This document shows, piece by piece, positions 35,053-47,214 of a stretch of 64,000 bases of DNA (positions are counted from its first letter, which is position 1; every line of letters starts with the position of its first letter). The notes beneath the pieces were generated by a model, which was not told the origin of the DNA, searched no databases, and saw only the letters and a list, made by a program, of their open reading frames with translations. The stretch comes from Beta vulgaris subsp. vulgaris. Taxonomy: Eukaryota > Streptophyta > Magnoliopsida > Caryophyllales > Amaranthaceae. A program made the position numbers and the translations under genes. The stretch is taken from the NCBI RefSeq assembly GCF_026745355.1, contig NC_079202.1:61656806-61720805 (forward strand), in the 5' to 3' direction.

Positions 35053-35310
35053 ATATTTGAAATCTTGAGCAGCAAAATGACAAAATTTGTTGTTGGGTCA
35101 TCCTGGAGGATTTCCGAGGTAGAATCAACAGTCTCTTTTTCTTTCTTTAAGTCTGTCTTGATATATATATCAATTACTATCATAAAATTAAATATAGAGT
35201 ATAATATATTTGTAGGTAAAAAAAAGCCAATATAAGTTAAATATCAAGAATTCAAAATACACTTAATAAAAGAGTTCTTGAAGTGGCGAAGAACAAAACT
35301 TGAAGATGGA

Positions 35311-35395
35311 GTACCATTCTTCTCTCTTGCCAAGTAGACATGACCAAACTTTCCTGTAGCGAGAGGTCTCAATTGCTGAAGTCACTGAGAGTACC
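35311..35395 (-). pseudogene. Aurora-kinase fragment (start of kinase domain)
   Basis: On the minus strand one frame reads TLSDF (complement of 35378-35392). After a one-base shift, another reads RPLATGKFGHVYLAREKNG. Plant Aurora kinases start their catalytic domain TLSDFDIG.PLG.GKFGHVYLAREK, so the match covers the glycine-rich ATP-binding loop. The frame break, the loss of the middle glycine and the absence of any further kinase sequence (no VAxK, HRD or DFG) show a dead fragment, probably one captured exon. It lies within the putative Helitron. Confidence 0.65.
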
Positions 35396-37251
35396 ATTTT
35401 TTCTCCAATATAGGAACCTCAGATGCCGGAAAATCACACACATGCACTGATGCACAAAATTTGCCAAAATCTTACATTTTTCAAAATATGACAAACAATA
35501 TAAGTTGAAATTAGGCAGAGTACACCGAACGCAACACAAATTTGAGTCATTTAAATGAATCAAACTGAAAAAAGACATTCAATTTCAGAGAAAAAACACA
35601 AATTTTCAAACATTTTAGAGAATCAAACAGAAAAGAGGAATTATAATATCAGATTTAATTAGCATCGACATTTCCAAAACCTTAGCCTCCTAGAATGTAA
35701 TCTCAATTTTCATCAATCTTTGACATAAAAAAGTTCTTAAATCTCTAATGAAGTAGAAAATAGATTAAAAAAAAAAAAGAGATAAAGAAAATAATATTAC
35801 CTAATGCATTGCTAAAAGCCTGAATTTTAAAGTGTGAGCCATGAAGAAGTTGAACCGCCGAAAAGCCAAATACTCTCAATTCTTCCAATAGCCAAACTTC
35901 TCCATGTTTCCAATTAAAGAACAGAAGAAGCCAAATTGCCCAATTCTTCCACTCTTCCAAACTTCCACTAAAACCAAATTCTTTTCCACTGCAATAGTGC
36001 TACCAAAATCTAGATAGTTTCTTTTGTGGGAGCTGTAGGCCTTGGTAGAAAAACACCTTCAAATATTAAGTACGCTACCTGAAAAAAAAAAAAATGCAAA
36101 TCATATATACAAAAAAGCACAACAAATGATCAAATAAATTTGTCATGAATGTACTTTAAAAGATCGAGAAAAACATCAGGACTAACAAATCAAACCCAAA
36201 ATTTCAAGAATCAATCCCTCAACCAACCAAAATTATACTCCTAAATTCAAAATTGAAGTATAAAAATAAAGAAATGCAGAAAGAGGAGAGACATCTTGGT
36301 TATGTAATTTTTTTAAAAAAAATTTACACTGAAAGATGAAAGAGGAAAAACAACAAAAGAAGGCTATAACAATTTTCTTCTACCAAATTTAATTTTGACA
36401 TTGAGAGAGTAAGGAGAAAGAATATTAGAGAGAATAATGTAGTAGGGAAAGCAAATGAATGATGAAGATTGGACCCGAAGCGGTTTCTTCTCTATATTCA
36501 GTTATGCATTATTGAGTTGATAATCTGGTTTGTGAACGGTTTTCTGTCTATGAGAGAGAATAGTATTTGTTGTAATTTGTCGAAAGTAGTGAGGGTAAAA
36601 TTGGACTTACATATTTTGGTGTCCTACCCCTCTTCACATATAGAATAGAGATTAATTACTTTTGAAGTTCGAAAATTATAAGGTTAAGATAATCGAATTA
36701 TGGAATTAATCAGATTCTTAATTACTAGAAAATCCAATCATGACAATTGACAAGTATATATGGTCCTCCATCCTCGATGACTAAAGAAAATTCTAAGGTC
36801 TACGTACTTCACATGCATGCATGTTATATACCCCCATATTCGCAATGCATATTTCTCCCATTTTACCGTTTACTACATGAATTTCGATAACATATCATGG
36901 AGATCAGAGTACCAAGATGTGGAGAATTGTGGTTGTCATTTGTCAAGTCCACATATAACATATTGACATATTCATTTAAGCAATCCAAAAGTTCCTATGA
37001 CTAAATATGGTCAACAAATTTACTCCTCAAGAGTACTACAAACAACTCCATAATCAAATGTATACTCTAGAAATAAATCTCCGGATATCAAAGATGATGG
37101 CGCTGAAAATTATGTGTGTTATCAGGACTTCGATCGGCGTTAATTTTTAGCGTCAAGTTGGTCCTTGTCATTTTTTTTTATACCAATTATACCATATTTA
37201 ATCTATTACTTCTACTAAATTTCACTATGGTTACAACTTATAAGTTACGAA

Positions 37252-37750
37252 CTAGTTATTAGATTTGGGTTATTCCTCGGACCTTGGGTAAGAAAAAATT
37301 TCATTTATTAAGACTTAGTGTAGTGGTTAAGATTTTAGTATATGTACTTGAGGTCTCGGGATCAAAACTTATACTCCCTCTGTTTTTTTTATCTTTCTCA
37401 CTTGGAATTTTGATACTATTCATGCATAGAGAGAATCTTCTCAAATGTTCTCAATTTATAAGAAAAAACATAGTCATGTGAGGTATTGCTTGATTCGTCT
37501 CAATTAGTACTTTATTAATATTCAGTCGTTATAATTTTTACTAATATATAATGAAAGATATTTAAGATTTAAAACGTGCATTGGAAAACGCGCACAGAAA
37601 AATAAGAATGATAAAAAAAAACAGAGGGAGTACTAGGCAATTTCTAAAATTTTTTATTGTACATGAATTATATGAACTAAAACTCCCTAGGAAAAGCGCC
37701 ACGTGGCACAGTTTCTTGTTTATACACGCCTTTTAATATATTTATATAAA
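37252..37750 (-). mobile_element. Nonautonomous Helitron, family copy 3, decayed
   Basis: Homologous to 5920-6433 and 20709-20969. It starts ACTAGTTATTAG with a degraded hairpin, keeps the GTAGTGGTTAAGATTTTAGT ... GGGATCAAAAC segment, and ends CGCCACGTGGCAC ... CACGCCTTTTAATATATTTA. It is interrupted by the Stowaway MITE at 37374-37630. Confidence 0.75.
37374..37630. mobile_element. Stowaway-type MITE nested in a Helitron (257 bp)
   Basis: Left CTCCCTCTGTTTTTTTTATC and right GATAAAAAAAAACAGAGGGAG, with TA at 37372-37373 and 37631-37632. The Helitron sequence resumes on each side (CTTA / CTAGGCAATTTC). Confidence 0.82.
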
Positions 37751-37754
37751 TTGT

Positions 37755-39135
37755 TAATAGATGTAGAAAAATAAGGAAATATGAGCCCGAAAATTATACT
37801 TGTTAAACACATTTATTATTAAAAAGCAGAGAAAATAACCTCACAAAATCAATTTAGGGACTTATATTGCCCTAGTTAACAAAAAAAAAAAGCAATCTAG
37901 TGACAAAAAACCTTTTAATTGTTTCTCTATTTTATAATAATTGTAACACATACTCTGTCAACACATTTTTTTAAGAGATTCATGTAAAAAGGATATAATT
38001 AGACGATAAAAAGTAAAACAATGTAATAGAATAGAGATAGAGAGAAAATGTTATCAAATAAGGAGATGTTGCAATTAATATGAAACTTCCAAATCAAGGA
38101 AACATTGTAATTAAAAAAGAACAAAGAAAGTACGATTTTATCATAAGGTACCACTAAGTGAATTTCATTGGGTGATCAATTTTCCGAGCGCTGACTCTCT
38201 TTTTTAAGATTTTTAAAACAAATCTAACAAATTGTTTTAATAGTAAATTACTAAAGTAGCTAGAAATTACATAGTAATTCATGCAAGTTTTTATATGTGC
38301 TTAATGATGTTTAAGAAATAAATTTAAGCTAGGTATCTTTATTTTTAGAATACATATTATCTTTCCCGTAAAAAAAATATATATATATATATATATAATA
38401 TATTATCTTCAAGAAATATAAACATTTTCTAAACATTAACATGTGTAGAAAATTAAATACCATGTTATGATCTAATATCTCCAATATTAAATCAATAAAT
38501 TCTTTGTTCTTCCTATGAGAATAGTAATTTTTGTTATGGTAATATGTAAAGAGACGAATTGTTGGGCCCACGGGTGTACCGACAACTCTAACATTTGCAT
38601 AATATTGCTCGTTTTGGGCCAAGTCTTCATAGATTTGTTTTCGGATTTATTTTCAAAAAGCCTTGTACTAATTAAATAGGCAGATTCTTATAAATTAGAC
38701 TACTCTTCATTACCTCTTCAACGTGGGACTTAGAATATATACCCAACAAAACTATTGTTGATTTAACGCCGATATTCAGAATAAGGCTTAATGCGTCCAA
38801 ATTAGGGTTCTTTATTTATAGTAATTGATCTTTTGCTCAAAAGCTCTCATCTAATTATCTGGAAGATTAAAAAAGGAGTTCTTTTTCCACTTTACTAAAA
38901 GGTCCCAATGAAGTTCACTTTCTTGTTGTAGATTATGATTCTTTCTCGATCATTTACGGAATTCATTGGAGGTAATTAGATTGAAAATGATACGGGCTTC
39001 TTTTTCGGTAGGGCATGATGTTGGCTATTGGAGAATGATCCATTACTTTGCTAATTGTAACAACAAATTAAAGATATGCTTTTAACCAAATCTTCTTTTA
39101 TAACAATGCGTAATGGATGTCCTTGATGTCCTAAT
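37755..39135. other. AT-rich intergenic DNA, nothing recognised
   Basis: No supported gene. A short TA tract lies at about 38377-38402. Confidence 0.4.
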
Positions 39136-39141
39136 TTTGTA

Positions 39142-39170
39142 CTAGCCTCTCGTGCAGCACGGTATATGGA
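39142..39170 (-). mobile_element. Isolated Helitron-like 3' end
   Basis: Minus strand CCGTGCTGCACGAGAGGCTAGT: a short hairpin followed by CTAG. No matching 5' end was located. Confidence 0.4.
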
Positions 39171-39190
39171 GTATTACTTTTTATCATATA

Positions 39191-39508
39191 CTCCCTCCGT
39201 TTCTTAAAGATCTTCCCACTTACTGTTCCTATAGATACCAAGGAAAATCAAGTTGTGTGGGGCATAGTGTGAGTAAAGTAGGAGAGAGAAAGGGGTTAAG
39301 ATAAATAAACAAATAAAAAGGGGTTAAAGTAAGAGAGAGAAAGGGAGTAAAATTGAATTATTAATGTAATGGTGGACCATATGATAGTGACATGAGAGGG
39401 TAAATAGGGAAATTTGTGTTGCCAAATAAGGAATAAAGCAAAAGAGGGAAGATCTTTTGGAAACACCCTTAAACGAAATGAGGGAAGATCTTTAGGAAAC
39501 GGTGGGAG
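39191..39508. mobile_element. Stowaway-type MITE (318 bp)
   Basis: Left CTCCCTCCGTTTCTTAAAGA and right TCTTTAGGAAACGGTGGGAG, with TA at 39189-39190 and 39509-39510. The subterminal GGAAGATCTTT motif is also repeated internally. Confidence 0.8.
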
Positions 39509-39510
39509 TA

Positions 39511-39773
39511 CTTCCTCCCTTTTTTCTTTTTAATCATTCTCACTTTTAATCTTGACAATATTCATGCTTAGAGAGAATCTTCGCAATTTTTTTTTTCAAT
39601 TTATAAGAAAAAAATATAGTCATGTGGGTCTTGTTTGATTCGTCTTAATTAATACTTTATTAATATTCAATCGTTATAATTTTTATTAATATATGACGAA
39701 AAATATTTAAGTTCGAATATGTGCATCGGGAGACGTGCACGTGAAAGTGAGAATGATAAAAAAAAAAAGGGAA
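39511..39773. mobile_element. Stowaway-type MITE directly abutting the previous one
   Basis: Begins CTTCCTCCCTTTTTTCTTTT right after the shared TA 39509-39510. The interior (ATTCATGCTTAGAGAGAATC, CATGTGGGTCTTGTTTGATT) matches the 37374-37630 element. The right end is degraded (GAATGATAAAAAAAAAAAGG). Confidence 0.65.
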
Positions 39774-39775
39774 TA

Positions 39776-41450
39776 GTTTGCACCCAAAAAATAATATTGT
39801 TAAGCCTTTCCAAAGTTATCTAAATACAAGTTGCAAAATTTTCTATAAATTTAAACCTTGAAATTTCTTTAGATGAAAATACATTTTTCTTCGGTTTTGA
39901 AATAAATGAAACGCTTTTCTCTTTTATATGTGAGAGCTTTTTTTTAAAAGAAGCGTCTCGTTTATTTCAACTACTTATTCTAATTTATTTACTACATTAT
40001 TTTACTTGATTATGGCTTATTAAAAGTGTCATTAATTCCAATTTAGTTGAGTTTTACCTAGTAGTCACACAAAAGTCGAAGTGCCTACAAACATGCTTTC
40101 GGATGAATTTTTTTTAAGGTGTGTTCTCTTTGTTTTATTCTAACTGAATTTCTTAGAATATTGAACCTTAATTTATACTTCCTTTATATATAAATATAAG
40201 AAATGAATATTAAACCACTTTTAGGCAAATCAATATTTAGTTGATTTTACTTAATTTATATGATAATAATTAATTTACATTGAATATTATATCGATAATA
40301 CATACCAATGTATAATCTTACTTTAATAATATAACGTGATATTTAACATTGTATTGCTATTATTATTGTTTATAGTGGTAAAACCATTAAAGATTAGGCT
40401 CTCTTCTTGCTTTAGTAGCTTGAATATTGGTAAAACCATTAAAGATTAGGCTCTCTTCTTGCTTTAGTAGCTTGAATATGAGGTTTTTGCACTTTTATTC
40501 TACTTACTCTATAACAAGAAACAAAATCTAGAGATAAAGCTAGAGATATAATGTTTGCTATGATAATAGCTACTTATTACAATTTGTTGAAATCCATTAA
40601 ATGCCCATTTGTGAGTATATCACATTAAAGAAAGAGGAGAGAATAAACCACTTTATAAGATTAGGAGTTATTCCTCCTATCACCAATTGATTTTAGGATG
40701 GAACCTCCTAGCTTGTAAGTGGGCTAAACTCTCATCCTTCTTATTGGGTTACAAAGGCCCATTTTCATATAATTTGAAATTTAACACAACTCGCTATTGT
40801 GGAATGTTTTTTTTGGTGTAAAGAGAACCACAAGAATAAATTATGTAAACGTGATTTGATCTCATGTTTTGGATACCACCCCCTAAGAGTTTAACCAACT
40901 AAATTAGTTGGAATAAATTATTCAAATTGTTAAATTTGCCTCAGTTGATGGATCTAGTAAAACTCTTAACCATTAGGCCATTAATCGGTGATCCAAAAAG
41001 TGGACTTGAATATTTAATCACCTTAGTACCTTACCAAATTTGCCAACCTTTTGTCAAGGCCCTAGACGTGATAAGAAAACAATCTTAGCTTCACAAGGTG
41101 CTTGCTTCATGAGAATTCAAGAGCAATTTCAATTTCCAAGTAAAGTGCCGTCTATATTTTGGGTAGCCAATATGGACTTTTGAAAATCATAAAAGTCGAT
41201 CAGGCCTCAAAAGTTAGATATTCTTCACTTTTACCTCCAACTATATGAAAGAAGGAACAACATGGCATATGAATTCTAGTAAAAGCCATCATTATTTACC
41301 TATAGTATTTCTGTAACTGTAACAAAATAATTTATGAGGAGAAAAGGAATAAATGTAGACCCTCTCCATACTAAAATACTAGATTTATTTTCTACTTATA
41401 TGTTCTGCAAGATATATTATTCGCCATTTGAGAATGAGGGAATGGATGGA
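39776..41450. other. AT-rich intergenic DNA
   Basis: No gene seen. An A-box-like GGCCTAATGGTTAAGAG lies on the minus strand near 40962-40978, without other SINE features. It includes the 52-bp duplication listed separately. Confidence 0.4.
40377..40480. repeat. Exact 52-bp tandem duplication
   Basis: GGTAAAACCATTAAAGATTA ... TAGTAGCTTGAATAT occurs at 40377-40428 and again at 40429-40480 with essentially no differences, implying a very recent event. Confidence 0.9.
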
Positions 41451-41585
41451 AGGGCGGTAAGCCCTTTCATCTTCCACACGTAAGTTGTAGGTTCGATTCT
41501 CATTAGGGGGTGGGGCTTAGGGGATTTGGGATAGGTGATATTTAGGTACACTGTGAGGGGACATTAATATAATCTATCTTATCAA
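41410..41585 (+). mobile_element. SINE-like element
   Basis: An A-box-like GAATGGATGGAAGGGCGG is followed by a B box (GTAGGTTCGATTCTCA, 41489-41504) and a GTACACTGTGAGGGGACATT 3' region. No target-site duplication was confirmed. Confidence 0.4.
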
Positions 41586-42229
41586 ATTATGTTAAAAAAA
41601 TATTATTGGCCAATTTTTAAATAGACATTAATAAAGATCATAAAAAAATGATATTTTAAAATAAATATTGAGACGTTTCTAATAATATATTATGTAACTA
41701 TTTTGATAGTTCTTATATGTTAATGAAATATGGTGAAAGTTGATGATGTCTTTGGAAAAATGGAATGAATTAAATATTATAGGACGGAGAAGATATCACA
41801 TATATATTCACGTTCATCATATCTTCAAACACCCTCCTTTTTTGTTGGTGTCCTGAAATTTTCCTAAAACATCCCTTAATACACCCATAAGCATATTATA
41901 ATACAAATTTAATAGGTGCATTTCATCCCTTGACACCGTATAACATGATTAGGTTTTCCTCTGCTCAATGCTAAATAGTTTTTGCAACATTATCGGTATC
42001 ACGTCCTTGATGTTGGATTTTCCATTTTGTGTTGTGCAACTTGTGCCTAGTTGAGGGTGAATTTTCAACCCTGAAGACCTCCTTTTGGGGTTGTAACTAG
42101 TATTTGGGTCTGGACATTGTCTGGGTTGGTATTGTGTTTCCGAACTTGATATGCATTTTTTTCCATTCCAACTAAAATATATTAAGGAAAACTCAACATT
42201 AAAAAGCTACAAATATAATAATGTGGACA

Positions 42230-42345
42230 CTTAAAGCATGATTAAAAGTTAATTGAGATGATAATTGTGTCGTGGTATAAGAGGTCACGGGTTCAAATCT
42301 TGTTGTAAGCTAATTTTACTTTTGTTAATCGACATAGCTTAAATT
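42230..42345 (+). mobile_element. Pol III-box-containing repeat, copy A
   Basis: GATTAAAAGTTAATTGAGAT, then GAGGTCACGGGTTCAAATCTTG, then AAGCTAATTTTACTTTTGTT. The same order occurs at 48350-48455, where it adjoins a Helitron 5' end. Confidence 0.5.
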
Positions 42346-42798
42346 ATTCACTGTATTCAAAAGGTGGTATGTTCGATCTCTTCTTAATATTGAACTTGAA
42401 TAGTTGCCTAATTGAGGTTGAGGTAGTGGAGTAGTGGAATCGTTTCTCATATGTTATGCCTGAGGTATAGGGATCAAACCTCATATGACTTATTTGAGTA
42501 ATTTTCCATATCCTCCCTCAAGTGAGTCCTCTTCACCTTACCAAAAGAAATGCCTAATTTTAAATTAAAATTAGATGGTCTTTTTATAAGACCGACTCTT
42601 AGCTTTCTGCACATAGGTCACATATTTTTTTTTTGTTTCTATCTCATTGCTTTCATTAATTCCATAGTCTCCATCAACATCTTACTTATTTTAGAATAGA
42701 TGATGTATGATAGTATTAAATGGTAAAGCACTAAAGCTCCTATAATACACAAAAGTTTACATATTATAGATTCGTACATGAGGCGAGGTTACAGTATA

Positions 42799-43099
42799 CT
42801 TCCTCCATTCTTTTTATATTACAATAATTACTATTTTGGGTGATTTCACATCTATTGCAACAATTCCAATTTTGGTATAAAAAGCAATTTTAATTGACAA
42901 TATTACCCTTACTTTATCTTATTAAAACCATCATATATTACTCACTTTGCCTTACAAAATTGCTTTTATTTTCTAAGGATGATTTCTCTCATACTCTAGT
43001 TAATTAAAGAGTTACTTTTATGCTAAACTACACATTTGTTCCAAATCCTGAAAAATTGTGTCCAAAAACATTGTTATAATAGAAAAAGAACGGAGGTAG
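42799..43099. mobile_element. Stowaway-type MITE (301 bp)
   Basis: Left CTTCCTCCATTCTTTTTATA and right TAGAAAAAGAACGGAGGTAG, with TA at 42797-42798 and 43100-43101. It ends 45 bp before the satellite array. Confidence 0.8.
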
Positions 43100-43144
43100 T
43101 ATTAGTTCGGCTAAATTTTAATCGGATTGGGTCACCTTTAGTTT

Positions 43145-46100
43145 TTACTACTTATAACCTTCAATTTTGGTTGTTTTTGGGGATATTTTTGGACTTTTCC
43201 GGACTTGATCATATTTTTTCCGGAAACATTCCAAGGAAAGTCAACGTGACTTGTGACGTTGCGCGGGTGCTTGCCACCATTTGCATTGCCTCGAGAAGCC
43301 TCTAACACCCCATTTGTTTATTTCTCGCGTGAAACCCAAAATTGGCTAGAAATGAACGTAAATGCATCCATATATTTGTTCCAAGCCACATGACTCCTTT
43401 CTAATGACATCCCATGGCCCTAGGAGGCATCCCCCAGCGTTCGGAGCTAAGGCCCCAAGAAAGTCTGAAAGCGTGTATTATAACCTTCAATTTTGGCTAT
43501 TTTTGGGACATTTTTTGACTTCTCCGGGCCTGGTTATATTTTCTCCCGAAACATTCCTAGAAGTGCGGACGTGATTAGTAACGTTACACAGGTGCTTGGC
43601 AGAATTTGCATTGCCTCGAAAAGCCTCTAACACTCCATTTGTTCATTTCTCGTGAAATCCAAATTGCCTCGAAATGAACGTAAAGACATCCACATATTCG
43701 TTCCAAGCCACATGACTCCTTTTCAATGACATAACATGTCTCTAGGAGGAATTTCGTGGCGTTAAGAGCTCGGACCCCGGGAAAGTCCGAAAACGTGTAT
43801 TGTAACCTTCACTTTTGGTTGCTTTTAGGACATTTTTGGACTTTTCCGGGACTGGTCATATTTTCTCCCGAAACGTTGCTAGGAAGACCAACGTGACTTG
43901 TAACGTTGCGCTGGTAATTGACACCATTTGTTTTGCCTCGAAAAGCCTCTAAACACCCATTTGTTCATTTCTCTTGAAACCTTAAAGTGCATCGAAATAA
44001 ATGTAAAGGCATCCATATATTCGTTCCAAGCTACATGATTCCTTCCCAATGACCTCCCATGGCCCTACGATGCATCACGTGGCGTTCGGTGCTCGGGCCC
44101 AGAGAAAGCCTGAAACCGTGTATTATATAACCTTCAATTTTGGCTGGGTTTGGCGGAAATTTTTTACTTCTCCGATGCTGGTCATATTTTCACCCGAAAC
44201 ATTCATAGGAGTCCGACGTGACGTGTAATGTCGCGCGGGTGATTGTCACAATTTGAATTGCCTCGAAAAGCGTCTAACACCCCATTTGTTTATTTTTCGT
44301 GAAACCCAAATTGCCTCGAAATGAACGTAAAGGAATCCACATATTCGTTCCAAGCTACATGACTCCTTTCCAATGACCTCCCATGTCCCTAGCAGACATC
44401 CCGTGGCGTTCAGAGCTGGGTCCTCTAGAAATCCCGAAAACGTCTATTATAACCATCAATTTTGGCTGTTTTTGAGGGACATTTTTTGGCTTTTCCGGAC
44501 CTGGCCATATTTTCTCCCAAATCATTCCTAAGAGTGCCGACGTGATGTGTAACACCACGCGGGTGCTTGGCACAATTTGAATTGCCTCGAAAAGCCTCTA
44601 ACACCCCATTTGTTCATTTCTCGTGAAATCTAAAATGCCTCGAAATGAAAATAAATACATCCACATATTTGTTCCAATCCACATGACTTGTTTCCAATGA
44701 CCTACCATGTAAGCATTCGGAGCTCGGACCCCAGGTTAATCTGAAAGCGTGTATTATAACCTTCAATTTTGATTGTTTTTGGGACCTTTTTGGATTTTTC
44801 CAAGCCTGTTCATATTTTCTCCCGAACGTTTCTAGGAAGACCGACGTGACTTGTAACATTGTGATGGTCCTTTGCACAATTTGCATTGCCTTAAAAAGCC
44901 TCTATCACCCAATTTGTTCATTTCCCGTGAAGCCTAAATTTGCCTCGAAATGAACGCAAATGCATCCATATATTCGTTCCAAGCCATATGACTCCTTTCC
45001 AATGACCTCTTATGTCCTTAGGAGACATCCCGTGGTGTTTGGAGCTCCGCCCCGAGAAAGTCTGAAAGTGTGTATTATAACCATCAATTTTGGCTATTCT
45101 TGGAATATGTTTTTGACTTCTCCGGGCCCGGCCATATTTTCTCCCGAAACATTCTTCGGAGTGTCGATGTGACTTGTAACGTTGCGCGGGTCCTTGGCAC
45201 AATTTGCATTGCCTCGAAAAGCCTCTAACACCCCATGTGTTCATTTCTCGTGAAGCCTAAATTTGCCTCGAAATGAACGCAAATGCATCCATATATTCGT
45301 TCCAAGCCACATGACTCATTTCCAATGACCTACTATGTCCTTAGGAAGAATCACGTGGCGTTCGGAGCTCGGACCCCAGGAAAGTCCGAAAGCGTGTATT
45401 ATAACCTTCAATTTTGGCTGTTTTTGGGACATTTTTGAATTTTTCCGGCCTTGGTCATATTTTCTCCCAAAATGTTCCTAGGACTACCGACGTGACTTGT
45501 AACGTTATGAAGGTCCTTGAATTGGCACAATCTTCATTGCCTCAAAAAGCCTCTAACACCCCATTTGTTCATTTCTCGTGAAACCCAAATTACCTTTGAA
45601 TGAACGTAAAGGCATCCACATATTCATTCAAAGCCACATGACTCCTTTCCAATGACCTACCATGTCCCTGGAAGAAATCTCGTGGCATTCGGAGCTCGGA
45701 CCCCGGGAGAGTCCGAAAGCGTGTATTATAACCTTCAATTTTTGCTCTTTTGAACATTTTTCAACTTCTCCGGGCTTGGTCATATTTTCTCCCAAAACGT
45801 TCCTAGGAAGTCTTATGTGACTTGTAACATTGTGCGGGTGCTTAGCACCATTTGTGTTGCCTCGAAAAGTCTCTAAACACCCCATTTGTTCATTTCTCGT
45901 GAATCCTAAAATTGTCTCGAAATGAACGTAAATGCATCAATATATTCGTTTTAAGCCATACATGACTCATTTTCAATGACCTCCCATGGTTTTAGGAGGC
46001 ATCCCGTGGCGTTTAGAGCCCAGGTCCTGAAAAAGTCCGGGAGCGTGTATCATGACCTTCTATTTTGACTGTTTTTGGGGGACGTTTTTTGACTTCTCCG

Positions 46101-46270
46101 GCCCTGGTCATATTTTCACCCGAAACATTCATAGGAGTGTCGACATGACGTGTAATGTCGCACGGGTGATTGACACAATTCGAATTGCCTCGAAAAGCCT
46201 CTAACACCCCATTTGTTCATTTCTCGTGAAATCCAAATTGCCTCGAAATGAACGTAAAGACATCCACATA
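43145..46270. repeat. Satellite-like tandem array, unit about 325 bp, about 9.6 copies
   Basis: The landmark TAACACCCCATTTGTTCATT recurs at about 43303, 43629, 43951, 44275, 44600, 44905, 45226, 45554, 45875 and 46201: a period of 320-328 bp, with one unit ~20 bp shorter. Each unit carries CGAAATGAACGTAAA, CATATTCGTTCCAAGCCACA, TTCCAATGACCTCCCATG, TATTATAACCTTCAATTTTG, TCATATTTTCTCCCGAAAC and GTGACTTGTAACGTTGCGCG. The array is clearly richer in GC than the surrounding DNA, and copies diverge by roughly a tenth or more. Minus-strand ORFs of 60-110 codons in several copies follow from this composition and are not conserved end to end. Confidence 0.92.
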
Positions 46271-46274
46271 TTAT

Positions 46275-46535
46275 AAAAGTTTGGCACTTCACTTTATAAA
46301 AGGACAATAGTTAAGAAGGTTCATATTTGGAGACCTAAGTGGAAGAACACTGCAACATGGAGTCGAGCCAAACTCTCTACTGTAAGAGTCCTTGAACGAT
46401 TTTCCCACCTTCCAATTCTTGTCTCTTGTTTTACTATTTTTTATTTCTTGCTTTAATTTCATACTTCATTAATTTCCAGTAACAACCATTTGTTCTAACT
46501 ATAAATTTTTATTTTAATTTTGGAAAACAATATAT
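46275..46535. repeat. Direct repeat, left copy (partner 47165-47420)
   Basis: AAAAGTTTGGCACTTCACTT, CCTAAGTGGAAGAACACTGC, GGAGTCGAGCCAAACTCTCT and TCTTGTCTCTTGTTTTACTA appear in the same order about 890 bp downstream. The left copy starts exactly where the 325-bp satellite is cut off mid-unit. Confidence 0.8.
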
Positions 46536-46728
46536 ATGATGAGCCTTTTTTGAGGGAATGCATAGCAGTCCACGATTAAGGATTTTAAATAGCTTTTTTT
46601 AAAATTTTAAAAAAGAAAGATTTCAAATTTCAAAGATGGACAAAAAGAAAAGTTGAAAATGATTAACCCAGCTTTTTTGGTCTATATATTATTTGGTATT
46701 ATATTTCAAATACTTAACTTCATTACCC

Positions 46729-47214
46729 ATGTCACATAAAAATGAAATAACACAAAGCTATTACGGACATTTCAACAGACACAACGTTCACTTAAACAAA
46801 ACATTGTGTCTCAAATATGGCAATGAAACTGAGCAAAGAGTTGGATATCAAACCATTGCTCATAATTTGTGTGAACCTGCTCGATTAACAGTAATTTCGA
46901 GGATTGCATGTGATGCTATGGATAGAGGAGTTAATTTTTGGTTAGGAACATGCGAAGAGTGATTCCAGCAATGGAGCAAACTTTGTAAAATTTTAAGAGA
47001 GTATCAATTGAAGTATCAGACTCCTGCTTTTCTTAAAACTGTTTTGAAGCCCTATAACCATTTGGGAATTGTGGATGACAAGGATCTTATAAATGCAATA
47101 AAAATTATGCTGAAAGAGAATGAAAGGAAGCGTAGTGTAAGAAGATTGAGTCTTGTGGAGAAGACTGAAAGTTTGGCACTTCACTATCATAAAGGTTCGT
47201 ATTTGGGAACCTAA
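46729..47214 (+). pseudogene. Unidentified gene remnant with one in-frame stop
   Basis: One continuous frame runs from the ATG at 46729 to TAA at 47212-47214, interrupted only by TGA at 46960-46962. The latter sits where a tryptophan would suit (GVNFWLGTCEE[stop]FQQWSKL). The part before reads like real coding sequence (NLCEPARLTVISRIACDAMD). The part after is charged and helical (LKYQTPAFLKTVLKPYNHLG, KDLINAIKIMLKENERKRSV). I recognise no domain. The terminal 50 bp enter the right direct repeat, so the left repeat (46275-46535) is probably a second copy of this gene's 3' end. Likely a degenerate low-copy gene or transposon-encoded exon. Confidence 0.45.

Larger units (their letters stand above)
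33758..36651 (-). mobile_element. Probable 2.9-kb nonautonomous Helitron carrying gene fragments
   Basis: On the minus strand the 5' end reads TCTCTATTCTATATGTGAAG and the 3' end has hairpin GCACGCATAGCGTGC then ATATAAGGCTAG. Host A (33757) and T (36652) flank it. Inside are an Aurora-kinase-like fragment, a CT-rich leader-like stretch (minus, about 36320-36470) and a small plus-strand ORF. A second 5'-end-like sequence (TTTGGTGCCATATCCCTCTTGACATAT, 34778-34804) resembles the real end (TTTGGTGTCCTACCCCTCTTCACATAT, 36615-36641). The element may therefore be two fused or nested copies. No Rep-helicase. Confidence 0.55.

Noticed and set aside
44355..46307. Recurrent minus-strand ORFs (60-110 codons) within the 325-bp satellite
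   Set aside because: They arise from low stop density in GC-richer units, differ in start, end and frame between copies, and show no known motif.
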